From Diprion similis (lineage: Eukaryota; Arthropoda; Insecta; Hymenoptera; Diprionidae): DNA of 64,000 nt. The notes under the pieces were generated by a model. The model searched no databases. It was not told the DNA's origin and worked only from the letters and a program-made list of their open reading frames with translations. The stretch covers positions 17,889,001-17,953,000 of the forward strand of contig NC_060105.1 in assembly GCF_021155765.1 (NCBI RefSeq), in the 5' to 3' direction. A program made the translations under genes and the position numbers. How positions within the stretch are numbered: the stretch's first letter is position 1; every line of letters starts with the position of its first letter. Below are positions 47,414 through 61,300 of this stretch, piece by piece.

Positions 47414-48158
47414 ATATGTATATGAGGTATTCCATCCCAAGTGTGTAAACCCGTGACCCTCACCCTCTCGGATTTTTAAAATTTTTTTCATATGATCGCA
47501 TTGAGCCTAAAAGACACCCTCATATTTTTTTTTATATTTTTTCTAACATCCCTTATTTGAAAAAAAAAAATAATTCAAAAAGAAAACGCCATTTTTTTTA
47601 AATCTGAAAAGATTCTTAAAAAACCGTGACAAGATATAAAAATTTTCAAGCTATCACCCGTAGTGGGCAGATTTTTTTAAATGTGTTTTACAAGCTATTA
47701 ACGTTCACAAAATTTCAAAAAATTCTCGAATACCTCACCTTGAGCAGATATTGAATTATTTCGGTACTCAAAATGAATTTTATACTATCAATTATGAATT
47801 TTATATTTATTTTGAGTACCGAAATAATTCAATATCTGCTCAAGGTGAGCTATTTGAGAATTTTTTTGGAATTTTGTGAAGGTTAAAAGCTCGTAAAACA
47901 CATTAAAAAAAATCTGCCCACTACGGGTGATAGCTTGAAAATTTTTATATGTTATCACGGTTTTTTGAGAATTTTTTCAGATTCTAAAATAATGGCGTTT
48001 TTTTTTTTTGAAATAAGGGATGTTTGAAAAAATCTAAAAAAAAATATGAGGGTGTCTTTTAGACTCAATGCGATCATATAAAAAAAAAATAAAAAAAATC
48101 CGAGAGGGTGAGGGTCACGGATTTACACACTTGGGATGGAATACCTCATATACATATA
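47414..48158. mobile_element. Giant foldback, about 370-base arms with almost no loop
   Basis: The left arm from TATATGTATATGAGGTATTC through CACCCTCTCGGATTTTT, CAAGCTATCACCCGTAGTGG and CACCTTGAGCAGATATTG is mirrored on the right with few mismatches. The centre lies near 47790 (ATGAATTTTATACTATC / AATTATGAATTTTATATT). No coding content. A transcript across it would form a very long duplex. Confidence 0.8.
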
Positions 48159-48618
48159 CATTGAAACACCGATCGTGACCGAAATAAAACTGGTCCTCAC
48201 ATGAATGGGAATATTGTTAAGCACTCGTGCCCGTGTTAATTATGGTAGATAAGTGTTAATTATCATCATTATGTTAAGGTAAGAAATTACATTGATCGCA
48301 TATCACTCAGCAAAGATATAGCATAAATATAATGCTTTTTAATTGTGTATCTTTATTTAAAAAAAAAAAATATGTAAAGGTTGAGGTTCAACATAACCTC
48401 AAAAACTTATTGTAAATTTTTGGCGAATAATAACAAGAATGCGTATATCTGTCTCTGTCTAGTCTCTCCACCACTCGTTGCATCTGCTATATCAGCGCCG
48501 CTCAGCGTCAGTCAGCATAAGCCTCATTGTGTCGTGGATTTTCGATGCCGGATCAAAAGTACGAAGATTGAACTCCTGTACTCTAGTCTCCATGGTTCGG
48601 ATCGTGAGCTCGTTCCAG

Positions 48619-48806
48619 GATTCTCTGGCGTGGCTGTCACGTGGTTCGAGCCAGAGCCACACGTCGACCGTTAAGTTCCCTAGCGGGACGGTTATTGTTG
48701 CAGCATTGTCACGGCAACAATTGGCAACAATGACCGCACGGCTAGGGAATTCAACGTTCGGCGTGTCGCTCTGGTTTGAACCACGTGACATCCGCGCCAG
48801 CCAATC
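48619..48806. mobile_element. Foldback MITE, G+C-rich arms
   Basis: GATTCTCTGGCGTGGCTGTC and onward (ACGTGGTTCGAGCCAGAGCC, AAGTTCCCTAGC) is mirrored by the right part (GGCTAGGGAATTCAACG, TCTGGTTTGAACCACGTGAC, GCGCCAGCCAATC). The GGTTCGAGCC stretch resembles a tRNA B-box but belongs to the arm. Confidence 0.7.
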
Positions 48807-49163
48807 TGAAGGCGCGATTCAATCTAAACTATCACGAATCTACCCATTTCCACATTGGCATATCGCTGGTTTTCAGCAAAGAATAAATTAACCTGTATAC
48901 AATATCTTCTATATGATTAAATTTGACAAGAGTTTTTTCATTATAAAAATTACATATTATACACAGAAATAAATACTATCACACTCGTAGGAGTGGTGGA
49001 AAATCTGATTCACCCTTGAGGTTGCGTGCTATAATTTAGTTTTATTCTTTTGAAACATACGAATTAAAAGTAGACATATTATTCAATAGGTTTTGTCAAC
49101 ATAATTTAAAACTAAAAAAGAAAAAACATGAATCCATCGTCGATGAGTGTCGAAGCTCCGCTG

Positions 49164-49300
49164 TTAAGTAGCACAAAGAACCTTTAGTGATGCACAGCAA
49201 CGTTTTTTCACAGATTGCAAATGACACAGCCAAGTTCGCAGCCTGCTGATCAACTCTGCGCAGTCACCTCCCGAGTCTATGCATTCATCGCCGCTTGTTT
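49164..49300 (-). CDS. Terminal exon: PLAC-like Cys-rich tail of the metalloprotease
   Basis: Acceptor TTTCAG precedes the exon, which is in frame with the linker exon (phase 1). It encodes about 44 residues with the pattern C-x6-C-x11-C-x8-CC-x6-C (starting CIDSGGDC, ending KRCCASLKVLC), then Ala-Thr and TAA. The spacing recalls the PLAC domain found at the C-termini of ADAMTS proteins and some proprotein convertases. Listed apart because it is 3.2 kb from the previous exon and was recognised only by splice site, phase and Cys pattern. Confidence 0.65.
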
Positions 49301-52300
49301 CTGAAATGATTGAAATGACGTTAATTTTTTATTTATACTGAACGTTTACTAGATCGCAGCTGCGAATGAACACTCGTTAAAATCATTTCGATATATGGTG
49401 TAAGCAATAAGTTGAGTGGAGAAGAACGCCTTCACTGTCTCGTGGTGAAATGGCTGAAATAAACAGTAAAGTAAGAACAGAAGTGAAGAGTGACACAAAT
49501 GTTAATATAGACTGATATTGAACGCATCGTTTATCGAGTCTTCTGTATAACGCTGATATTTTAATTTTCCCTTAATTCAGTAAAGTAGTGGAAATTATAT
49601 TACACTGATAAGAGTTTGGATGAAGATTTTCTACTCGTTTAAAAATTAGTATTAAGGACATACTGGACGTACATTTTAATCAACTCTACACTCTCAACCA
49701 AAAATCAGTCTCGTCAACAATATTGAATACTTTACGATAACCTAAAAATCTGAAAAAAATCAACCACGTTGAAGATGATGAGAAAATTAAATTTGAGTAA
49801 TAATACTGCCAAAAAGTTATCGATAAATTGTTTAAACAAAATATTGCGTAACAAATTTTTAGGGAATGTTTTTTTTTACTCTTGAAATCAATTCGTTGAT
49901 TTTTCTGAATACACACGAATCTTTAAAGAACTTTCTCATTATTTTGAAATTTCCGTTTTCGCAAATTTCTGGAGGCTGTATTTATGAAACTATTCGTTCA
50001 ATGCCCCGGATACTTTTTAATTATAGTGTACAACGTTTTTACGAAAAGGTATTAAAAATTCACCATTTTTCAAAATTTAAAATTTTCGAAAACGGGAATT
50101 TTTAAAGAATGGGAAATTTGTTACAAAAACTCATGTGTATTCGGAAAAATCAACTATTTCATTTCACAACAAAAATTGGAAAAACAACCAACGGATAATC
50201 AAGCTCCGCTGCTATTGCAGACCCCAGTGTGTAGTTTTGTAACCGATTTCGAAGTGTGAGGAATGAAGGTTGGAATTGAAAAGAGACAATCCCGTATTCG
50301 TCACATTTTTACGTATCACCGACTACTTTGCCAGTATGCTGACCCAATTTAAGTAACGATTAAATTGTTAAATACGCAATCGCATCGATACTCACAAATT
50401 CATCACGAATTCAGGCTTTTTTGTTGTAAATGTTAACCTTGCGGTGAAATAACTAAAAATATTGTACAAAGCCACGTATTTTGAATGACGAAATTACCCC
50501 CTTTTGCGATCGTTTCGGGTTGAGTTGGAGAATCATGATTTGAAAGAGGCTTTTACTCATTTGTTTTGAACTGGTGGCCCGGCCAAAATTGGCCCTAATC
50601 TATTTTAATTTTTTCAATGACACATTTTTCAACCCAATATCTTCGTTTGAATTTTGTTACTCGTGGGTTTTTGGGGTCGCTGATCATGAATCTGAAGTCA
50701 GATTTTAATAATTTATAAAACCAAGATGGCGAATCTAATATGGCGGAAATCGAAAGAATCAAAATTGGATGACTGGTCGAAATTTGTTACGTGGGGGTTT
50801 TTAGGGTTATACGAAGTAACCAAGATCATTTGAAATTGTAAATGAACTGTGATAAGGCTAGGGCATGGAAATCGTTGAGGTAAGACGCTGAGTATCCCGC
50901 TGTGAACGAAAGGGTGAAGGACCACCCTAATGTATACTTTCATGCAAGCTTAGTTGCTTACATTTTTATAATAAGCCGATTGACCTATCAGAAACGCTCA
51001 TCCAGCTATCATTAAGTAAAGTTGATGATTATCGATGACATTATGTTTTTGGAAAATTGAAATTACGTTCTTAATTTTTTACTATTGGCTGACTCCCGAA
51101 ATTGCATTTTCAAAACTTCCTATAAACTGATTTTGTTAGAAATGAAATTTCAATTCCCTGGCCCCGTATAACTGAAAACGGCACTGATTTTACATCATTA
51201 TGTGTCGTATTATTTATTAAAGATCTTTTATTTCTGAAATGAGCAAAGAATTGTTATTCGAGTTCAAAGTCGTTGTTATATACATGTAGATGTTGTGTTA
51301 TAGCATGGAGAAAAGTTGAATTTGTCAGAATTTAGCCAAAAGTGGCTGACACAGAGAATGTTACAGGTGAGAATCGTTGGACCTGTTGGAAGAATTTGGG
51401 TAGATAATAAATTTGGAAAAACACAATGAGGATGAATGCCGCCTGAATTGGAAGTTCGGAAAAGAGAAAAAAAAACGTGAAAAAAATTTCCAGCAATGTT
51501 GTTTGTACCAATGACATTGAACACCACTGAAGCCACACCCCTATTAGGTGATACAAATGACTCTGCAAATTGAAATAACAGAAGCTATGATATCAAGAAT
51601 TCGAGAAAATGTCTAAAAATGAGAATTATAATAATGATTAAACTCTGAGATTTTTAGTACCATTCTGAAATTGTTTGGGCTCATTTTTCTCTTCGCTGCA
51701 CAGGTTCTCACAGATTGGGAAATATACCCACCGTCGTGGAATGTCGTCAATTTCAAAAATGAAATATTGAAAATATTTTTTGATAAGAGTATCTTACCAA
51801 AATTCAACTACTGAATATTTCAAACTGTATGTTTTTTTCAATGACATGGTTATAACGTGCTCATGTAATTATTGACAAAAATCTGTGTACCATACTTAAA
51901 CAAATCTATTTTCAGTTACTCTGAATATGACTATTTGTGAATTCTTGTAGATGATCTATGGAGATCTTATTTATGAACAAAACAATTCCAAACATTAGAA
52001 CCGGATAAAAGATGCTAAATTATAAGTATTTTGTACGTTCGCATAATAAAACCTTGTCTCAATTTTTTTATATCCAAGCTTCTGTTATTCGAGTTCACTC
52101 AGAATCATTTCTATTACACGGTGGAGATGTTGTTTCATTCTTGTCAAATATCATTGGCGAGAATGACATTGCTCGAGACTATTTCTTTTCTATTCTTAAC
52201 TTCTGATACAGACGGTACAGCCCATTCATCCGTGAGTGAGAGTACAGATACTTAGATTGGTTCTGCCACGTTCTATATATATATATATCCCTAGAAATGC

Positions 52301-55300
52301 GGCCGGCAGTGAAAACGGTGCTCATCCAACACCGTGGATCGTAGAATTTCTAGGGATATCGAACGCGTCAGAATCAATCTAAGTTACTGTATATAGAAAT
52401 AAAATAGGTAAAGTTGCAGTAACAGATATGGCCATGCTTAGGTGCAGTAATGTGTTTTGATTATTTCCTTTTGAATGATTATTTTCTGTAATCCATTAAA
52501 TCTTACCACGACTATTAATTAGCTGGCCATTAAATGCTCCAATGTTGCCGAATGTTGTCGACGGAAATGAATTCTTATACTCAAAGGGTGTAAAATTAGG
52601 ATAATTCAGATCATTTTGGCTATTGTAATTCTTTGCTACTGCCGGTATTACTGTTGTTTTTGTTGCTGTGAATAAACTGATAGGTGAATAAGTTGAGTAA
52701 CCGTACGTTTTTCTCGGTAACTCAACATCTGTCAATAAATTCTCTGCGATTTTGTGTGTGAACTTAGAGAATACTCCAGGCGTTGCTTGCGTTTCTGGTG
52801 CTCTGAGTCTCGTCGTTGTCGTTGTTGTTGGTGATGTGAATAAATAAGAATATTTAAACGGATCGTTAGTACTCGTGAATGTATAGATATTCTGTAATTC
52901 TGGTGAGAAATTATATTTTTGTGGCAAACTGCTGCGTGTCGTTGAATCCCACGGGTACCTGTTTGGCATATAACATTGCAGTATATTATATGAATTTCAG
53001 CTCGATAAGCATCTATTCTATGCAAAATAATATATAGAAGATGTTCGCGACAGCGCATGCGCGCAGTACAGCAAAGACATTTTCAGCACTCCGCGCATGC
53101 GCATTCGCACACTCAGTCGACCATCATAGAAACGGGTACTTTGTCTACGGAAAATAGACACGGAAAAACGCATCACATGCTTCGAAAATCGAACTATCCA
53201 AGCAGGTGATGCAATCAAAAGATGATGAATTTATAGTTTCAGGATTCGCTTTATCGGGTTTATTATCCCTCAGATTTCTGTGACCACGATGTTTACCGGG
53301 TTGAAATTTATTTTCAACTATCATGAGATTTACTATACTAAAGATTAATTATTATTAATTGCCTGAAGTTTACCTGTTTTCTGTAGTGTTATAGTTGGAG
53401 TATATTGTACGGCTCTGGGGCTCCGTATTGTAGATATTTTCTCGGCGAACATACGTCGGTATATTTTGCGTGTAATCAGGAATTATATTTTCATTTTCTG
53501 CTACACATCTTCCATTCAAACAATACTGCGGACAAAAAACAAAATGCGCTACTATGCAGTTTTATAATGCAAAGCGGGCTCACTGAAATTTATTAAATAA
53601 CAAGGGATAAAATTAACCACCTGAACTTTTTATTAAATATATGAAATATTCGGAAATCATTTACTCGAGTAATTGCACAGCTTATAACGCGAAACGTTCG
53701 AATTTATGATTACTTTTTCTCGAGAAAGCTAGATAATAGTTTAACATAATTGTTCATATGAAAACTAAATATTTTATTCAGATTATAGGCATTATTTTCT
53801 TACGGGGCCCACTTTGCCCCACCCTCACCTACATATTGAAACATTTTCGTAGTTCCGTCTTCGTGGAAATTGAGGAAATATTCCAAGAGTTTTACTTTTG
53901 GTTTCGATTATTGACAGGTCCAATTAGTTTCGGATAATGAAATAATTTTTCTTCTATTTTTAAATTCACAAGGCTTTTGTAAAAGCATGTGTGTTTCATA
54001 ATGGAAAATTGATTTTCGTTTTTCATGTAGATTATATATTACAAGACAAGTTTTGTGGAGTAAATTAAATCCTTTTCAATACCAAATTCGATTTACTGCA
54101 ATTGTCAACCAAATTGCATCGAATTTATTCTCCCAACTCCATTAGTTGATTGAAAATTTGAGTGCAAGTCTTACCTGCCCATCGCCACAAGGCGATCCTT
54201 CAGCCGCTGGTCGATAGGCAACGCAATAACCGGAACCAGCATCGAAACAGAACAATTGTGCACATACCCGATCATCTTTCTGCAATCATATATATTACAG
54301 TGTTTAAATTCCACCCCAAAATCGGAAAGAGGCAAGTAACGCAATATATTTGTGTCAAAGTTACAAATCACGAATGCTTCGTACAATTCCAGTATGATTG
54401 GATTCTATCATGGGAATGCAAAAAAGTCATTTAATTTCAACTGATATTTGAGGTGGAAATATAATATTTAAATTAATTCTCACAATGTCTCTGCGGCCAT
54501 TTTTCTTGTAACTTTTTAAAGTTGATTAATAGTACGTCGCAAAAATAAAATCTCATAATAATTATTATTTGTTATATTAGTCGAATTTATGGCGATGAAA
54601 AATTTGATTTTATCAAGACAAAACGAAAAATGTTAGAATTTCACTTCCATCCTGGCCCTACAGTCATCAATATTCTACATCGAAATTGGGTGAATTACCT
54701 ATAAAATTAAATCATAAGTTTTAAAGGTAACTTGAATAGTTTGTAAAGAAAATTTTTGGAATAAAATTTTTCAACGGTTGTCTTCGTAGCTTTTGAAGCA
54801 AGGACTTTTGTACACTGTTCACAAAAATTGAAGGTCCGTCTGTGTTCACTTGAAAAAGCGTGTAATTTTGAAGATGATTAATTTTGCGAAGAATGTATGT
54901 AAACAATTCTTCGTAAGATCATTTTGAAGCTTAAAGTATGCTTCAAGATATTCATCACACTTCTGGTCTACATCAGTTTTTTTCAAAGTTATTTCTTCAC
55001 ACCTAAAACGATTTGTGTTGAAGTTTGTGAAAATTAAGTTGGACTTCTAAAAGTTGCACGGGGAAAACTTATTTTTCTTCCATTTGTAAGATGACCAATC
55101 TGAAATATAAACTGGCCTGTTCAAAATCCTTTTTTAAATTTGTTATCGTTTACTGAACGAAAAAATGTTCGAAAAACTATGACGAAATTTGACAAAGTTA
55201 CAGTAGAAGAAGAAAAAAACGAAGAAATCATCGTAGAAGAGTTTTAGCATGCTGCAGTTCAATCTGAAAAAATGAACATGTTCTTTCCAGCAGTTTTTTC

Positions 55301-58300
55301 ATGCTTTTTTTGCAAAGATTCAAAACTCTACATTTATCACGTGTAAAAATGAATGATTCGTCAATTTTTGCAAACAGTGTATGTATGAGAGAAAGAAAAA
55401 AATAAGAAACGGTTGGGATTATATGATGGCCAATTGGCCATGGGCGTGAAATATTCTTTGTATTTCACTCACGAAGCATGCACTCGTGCCGCGATCCTTT
55501 CGACATTGCGCATCAAGTGACAGCAGCTTTCCTGGTAGAACTCTTGGCAGTGCTTCGTCCTCGTGTGGTGCGTTGAAAAGACACGTAGCTGTATCCCCAC
55601 TGGAAATTAATTTCATCGATTTTTATTTAATTGAATTCACGTTTTCTTAAAATCAACATTCGGTGTGTTCTAACCTGATGGCAAAATAGTTAGGCTAAGG
55701 TCCGATGGACAAGTTAGACACGTATGTGTATGAGTTGTCCTCTCTAAAGAACCAACCTTCTATGGCCGACGCTAACCGGCTTCGGTACATAATGAGACGC
55801 GTAATGTGAAAAAATGTAAAAGCCTATGATTCATTAATAAATATTATTCGTTGTAATATCGTATAAACTCATGTGGGATTTTATTTGGGCCAGCCGGACG
55901 AGTAACCTCTTAAATATACCACAGATGCATCGAACTAATTGAATTAACAGTATTTTATTTCTTCAAAACTCACCAGTCTATGAACAAAAAGCTATTCAAC
56001 CATGGTTATTGTAATGCAACCATAAAACGACTGGAAAACACGAATAACTATACGAGTTTGGGAATTTTAAGAACAGGTTTATGACTTAGTTGAAACATTT
56101 TTTCGCACTTCATAGCCGTAAAGAATTCTTCGTCCCTTCAAAATGAAGATAAAATAGAATATGAAGAAATAGTTTGAAAAATCTGACTTGTGTATTTGTA
56201 AGTTTTTTTTCTATCTACGTCACAATAAAGTACTCATCCAATATATGTAACACTCTTTTAAAATTATTAAATTATACATTTGTCAAAGTATTTTTATGGG
56301 AGCTCAATTATTTTTCGATGAAGAATCCGAGTTCTTCTTCAAAAGCACTCTAAGAAACTTGAAAACAAAAGGTATAATACTATCACTCAAAAAATATTTA
56401 TAATTCCGTCTCGTTGGTGATGAATTCGATGCAGGTCATTGAAGCTGCCGGGACTCACTTTAAAAAATGGTGAAACGACGAGACGCTGCAGTGGGACCAT
56501 TTGAAACCCTTTTCCGTGTGTCTGAGATCACTCATTATGTAGCCGTCTTCCCAACGACATTTTTCGGCGCCAGGACCACCAAGGTAACTTGGCGGTGGAG
56601 AACCGTCATGGACCGCACCAAGCCTGATAGGAAGATTTAGAATGAACTCAATGATGAACAAACATTCACAAATGATCAGCGTTGCTGGCAACTGAATTTT
56701 CGTATTTACCTCTTCTAATCGACCCAGATTATTTACGATTAAAAAAAAGAAAAGGCACCAAGTAAATTTCGGGCGTTTTTACATAAGCTTTGAATGAACC
56801 TAATAGTAATAATGGTACAACGTTTTTGAAATTAAAATTGATAAAAGAAAAAGAAATATCCGGTTAAGATGGCGTGAAATATCTCATATACACTTACAAG
56901 TAGAATTCAGAGTGGGCTCGATCACAATCTACCTTTATGTAACGCAAGTATGTTTTACGCGGTTTTCCATGTGTGTTTTCCGTACACAAAATATCTGTTT
57001 CTATGACGGTAGAGTGAGTGCGCGAATGTGCATGCGCGGATTACTGACAAGACTACTTTTCAAGTCCTAGGAGTTGAATTGAAAGTAGTCTTTTCTGTAC
57101 TGCGCGCATGCGCTGTCGCGAACAAATCTGACATTACGCAACCCTAACCTCAATTTGGTGCTTCGTGAAAAAACGTGTAACATACTCTGTTATATAAATA
57201 ATCGTATACAACAAGGAGGCAACGCAACGGTCTATTCGTCTGGCAGATTTGCAATATTTGTCCTCGGCTCACCTACGACTCGTATTGCAAACTTACGCTT
57301 GGCTCGAAAAGATCGAGTTTGCCTCCTTGTTACACAATATACTATTTTACAAAAAAAAAAAGGTCGGAGTTATTCAAAATTCTGGTTTGAAATGTTTACT
57401 TCCGGTTTTGTACAAGAAACAAAAAATTCAAATTTCGAATCTGATTTCATAATTTGAAAAAACAGTTGTATAAACCACCATGTTTGATATTTTACTGTTA
57501 ATTTACTCGATTCGAAAAACTGCTTCCAAAAAATTCGTACTCCAATTATGTCAATTCTTCAGAAGCCCATAACTTGACAACTTAACCCAATAGAAAAAAA
57601 AAAAAAAAAAAAATGGATCTTCACGTTCATACCTTCGAAAAGTCCAATTAGACCGAATATGAACGAATTTCAGAACCCCACATTTTTTCACGTGAAATGC
57701 CCCATTTTATATGTTTGATCTAAAATTGTCTGAGAGATCCGAACACCTTAGCCAAAGCTGTTTTTTTCACAACGAAGATGATCTAGAAGTAAACTTACAA
57801 ATGTCCAACTTCGTGGGCTGCGACGATAATCCCGCTGAAGCCTCCAGTATCCTCGATAATCGCGACGGAGTTGACTTTTTCAAGACGTTTGTTAACGACG
57901 CAGGCTCCACCAACATAAGCGAAACCTAAACGGGAAGGAGAAATTGAATCAGTCCTACTGAATTATGAATGTCATTTTGCGTTGAGATTCGTGTGTTTTT
58001 TTTATCGCTTGTTATTTCGTTGTTGTTTTTAGGGTTTTTGGCGTTATTATAAGCTTTCTTGTCATGATATGTTGAATTAATACCAGAGCAATGAGATTTG
58101 TTAATTGCTTTATCTGCTGTCCCAAACGTTGTCACCTGAGATCCGAAAGAAAGAGTTGCACGAAACACACAGTAGTATATTGTATTACAAGCGCGGATAG
58201 CGACACGAGGAGAGTTTGATTTGAGAAGCAACGAAAGTGCCGCTCAGCGCGTGAAATTCCGGTTAGGTTAGGTTAGCTAACTTACAAAGACACAGTGCGT

Positions 58301-61300
58301 AAAACTGAGTTATTCCAAAGTGCGCGTGCGCCAACTTTGCTATACCGCACTGTGTGGAAATGGGGCACTTTATGCACGCTCCACGTGCTTCGAAAATCAA
58401 ACTCCCGAGCAAGTATTGGAAAAAATATCTTTAAAAATTCAACAGCGTCTATTTCTCGTATGAACTTGTCACAAGAATGTGAGTTACGATGCTACTAATT
58501 AGTGTTCATACAAATATTTCTGATGTTCAAAGTAAGTGAGGTATGTTTTCGTTAATTAATCTCGGCTTTCTCGTTTGGGCCAGATATTTATCCTTGTTAA
58601 TTGTTTTTAATCTACTAAATGAGAAGGTTTATTCGTTATAATAGTGTAAGATTATTTTGAGCAGAATTAGTCGCCCGAATACATTTATAATATAAAAGTA
58701 TTCCCCGTATTATATACTATTATACAAAAGTAAAGTTTTTATTTTGTTCGTTGAAGCAGGCCTCTTTGCAAGCGACATGCATCTGGTTTCAGTTTTTTAT
58801 TGTAAGAAGGTATATGCGTGTATGATGAAAATTTTGAGAAACAGGTTTGACTGTGAATCAAGTACCTTTGCAACAATAATTTAAGTTCGAAGGAATATGT
58901 CGAGAGCATGGGTCAGTTAATTTGTACAAATACTTGAATAATATGGCAATTATTTACTTTTTCAACTCGATTCAACAATTTCTTTGTTAATAACAAATAT
59001 TATGGACTAATTTTTTCACTGAAGTTAAGCTGCTTGATTTTGGTGAAGTAACGCAAAAGATCGACGTTCAAAATCAATTAATTATATTTATGGAATGAAA
59101 GTTGATTTTCAAAATCGATGAATTATTATCACGTTGTAATAGTAATAACAAACTATCTATAGTTACAAATATTGATGGTTCACCAACAGTCGAAAAGAAC
59201 TATCGATATTATCGATAAACTATCGGTAATTTTTGCGGGGAAAGAATTCGATCACAAAATATTCAAAAATTCGTGGAGTAAGAAAATAAAACTTTTACAT
59301 CGAATAAACACTTCGGTACAGCAATATCACTTAAAAGTTCAGGGACACCCTGTACACCAGGGTGGGGTGAAAAAAAATGACTCTCCAAAATAGTTTTCCC
59401 TATACGCTGAAAAGTTGAATTACGAAATCCTGGAACAATTAAAATGAACTAGTTCAGAAGTGGAAAAAAATCACTTTACTTCTTGTTAGTCGTTGAACTC
59501 AAAGTCAATTTTCACAGATTTCGACATAAATTCTTGAAAAAGATATATGATTTTAAAAATCGACTGATTTACAGGTAAACCTCATCAAACGCTGAAGTCG
59601 AATTTCCTTCTACGTTTTAGTATCTTCAATTGAATTCTTTATATCATTTGAATTTTTTTATGGGACCCTTTTCTTTCCTACATTAAATGAACAAACGAAC
59701 GAAACGAAAGGAGCCATGTAAGATCGAAATTTGAACCCTTTCCGTTCGTTTGTTTATTTAATATCGGAAGAAAAAGGGTGAGTTTGCTCGGTCGGTAAAA
59801 GTAGGAGTACTACATGACCTTAAGATTTCATGACACAACTTTTCGGTGTACCGGGAAGACTGATTTCAAAATTCTGTTTTTTATGCTCCGCCCTATTGTA
59901 CGAATAAAGTGATCGAATAACTATTTGCTTTGTCTGAAAGACTTCTTTCAAGATTAATTCTTTCCCCTCTCACTCATGATCTGAAATTTTGTTCATATTC
60001 TCTAATATTATACAAAAATTAAAATAATACATAAAAGATATTCAAAATATCAAAAATTCAATCATATAAATAAAATCTAGCGATAACGATTGCTATTCGA
60101 ATTGATATTGTAAAAAATTGCCTTATTACCAATTATTTCCGAAACTTTATTCGATAGAAATATCTAGAAAATCATCGAATTTTAGAAAATCAGACGGAAC
60201 GTTGCACTAGAAATGGCGCAATCATAGATTTATATGTGAATTTAGTTCAGAACTTTTCAGCAAAATGTAACGACCGATAAATATCGAGTGACCCATGATC
60301 TCAATATAATACAACTTTTAAAAATTCTGTATAATTTTTAACATTCTTTCCATAGTTAATTTCATACGCTTTCCAACGGTCAGTACTGACAATTGTTAGT
60401 ACGCATTTACGATTTTTTTTTCTAATGTATACCTCGTATTTTGAGTTCAGTATTCTTCATTTCGAGTTTAGATATAGAGGACGTTCAGTCTCAAAACTTA
60501 CCAAGCACGGTCCTTATCAGAAACGCGTCCAAAGATGAGAGACATTTATTAAAACCAGTATAGAGATATAGAGTACATAGAATATAAGTGCAGATAGAAT
60601 AAGTGAGATGTGAATATTTTATAACGTGTTAAAAACGATTGTTTTAACGGTTCAGTCACTACCGATTTTTTTTTCGCGTTTAGAGCAGGCAGTCGATTGA
60701 TTTTTAATCTCCGTTCTAGATTTTTTGGCGGTCACAATAGCCCCATTAAGATATGTAAAAATTCATGGTCACTGAAACATAATATCAAGGTACGAGTAAG
60801 TCAGTGATTTATCACAAAGAATTTGGCACATCGCTGTACGGATCAAACTTTTTCGGGAATCGCTTCATTCGAAAAATTATCGATATTTTTGCTTCGCCGG
60901 AGGAAATTTAAAAATACCGTTTCTCAATTTTTATGGAATAGATAATGTCTTTTTATTTTTTCAATCTACGAGGATATTTCTGCAGAGAAAGTTTTTGCAA
61001 AATATTCCTTCGTTGAAACGATTAAATGGACGAATTTTCCGAACAAAACGATTTTAAGAAAAGTTTAACCAGACTAATGGTGCTCCAAAGTCTCTGAGAC
61101 ACGTGACCAATTTTCTTTTAAAATTGATGTATACATTTATTAAGAACTCGTTGATTTTGTCGTAAAAATCTGATATGTATTATATAAATATCTGATACAT
61201 ATCTGATATGTTATTACACCGAAACCGTCGACATCAAGATCATGAATTTTTACAAATCACAAAGACCGAAAAAAGAAATGATAATACGGCCATTCGATCA

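Larger units (their letters stand above)
39787..49163. other. Region between GPATCH1 and the metalloprotease, no gene seen
   Basis: No exon could be supported on either strand. The region holds the tandem/inverted array, at least six foldback elements listed separately, and A+T-rich filler. Around 42570-42610 there are several TAACCT units (insect telomere-like pentamers) in loose order. Confidence 0.5.

Noticed and set aside
48634-48660. GGTTCGAGCC, like a tRNA B-box
   Set aside because: It is part of a MITE arm; no cloverleaf could be drawn around it.
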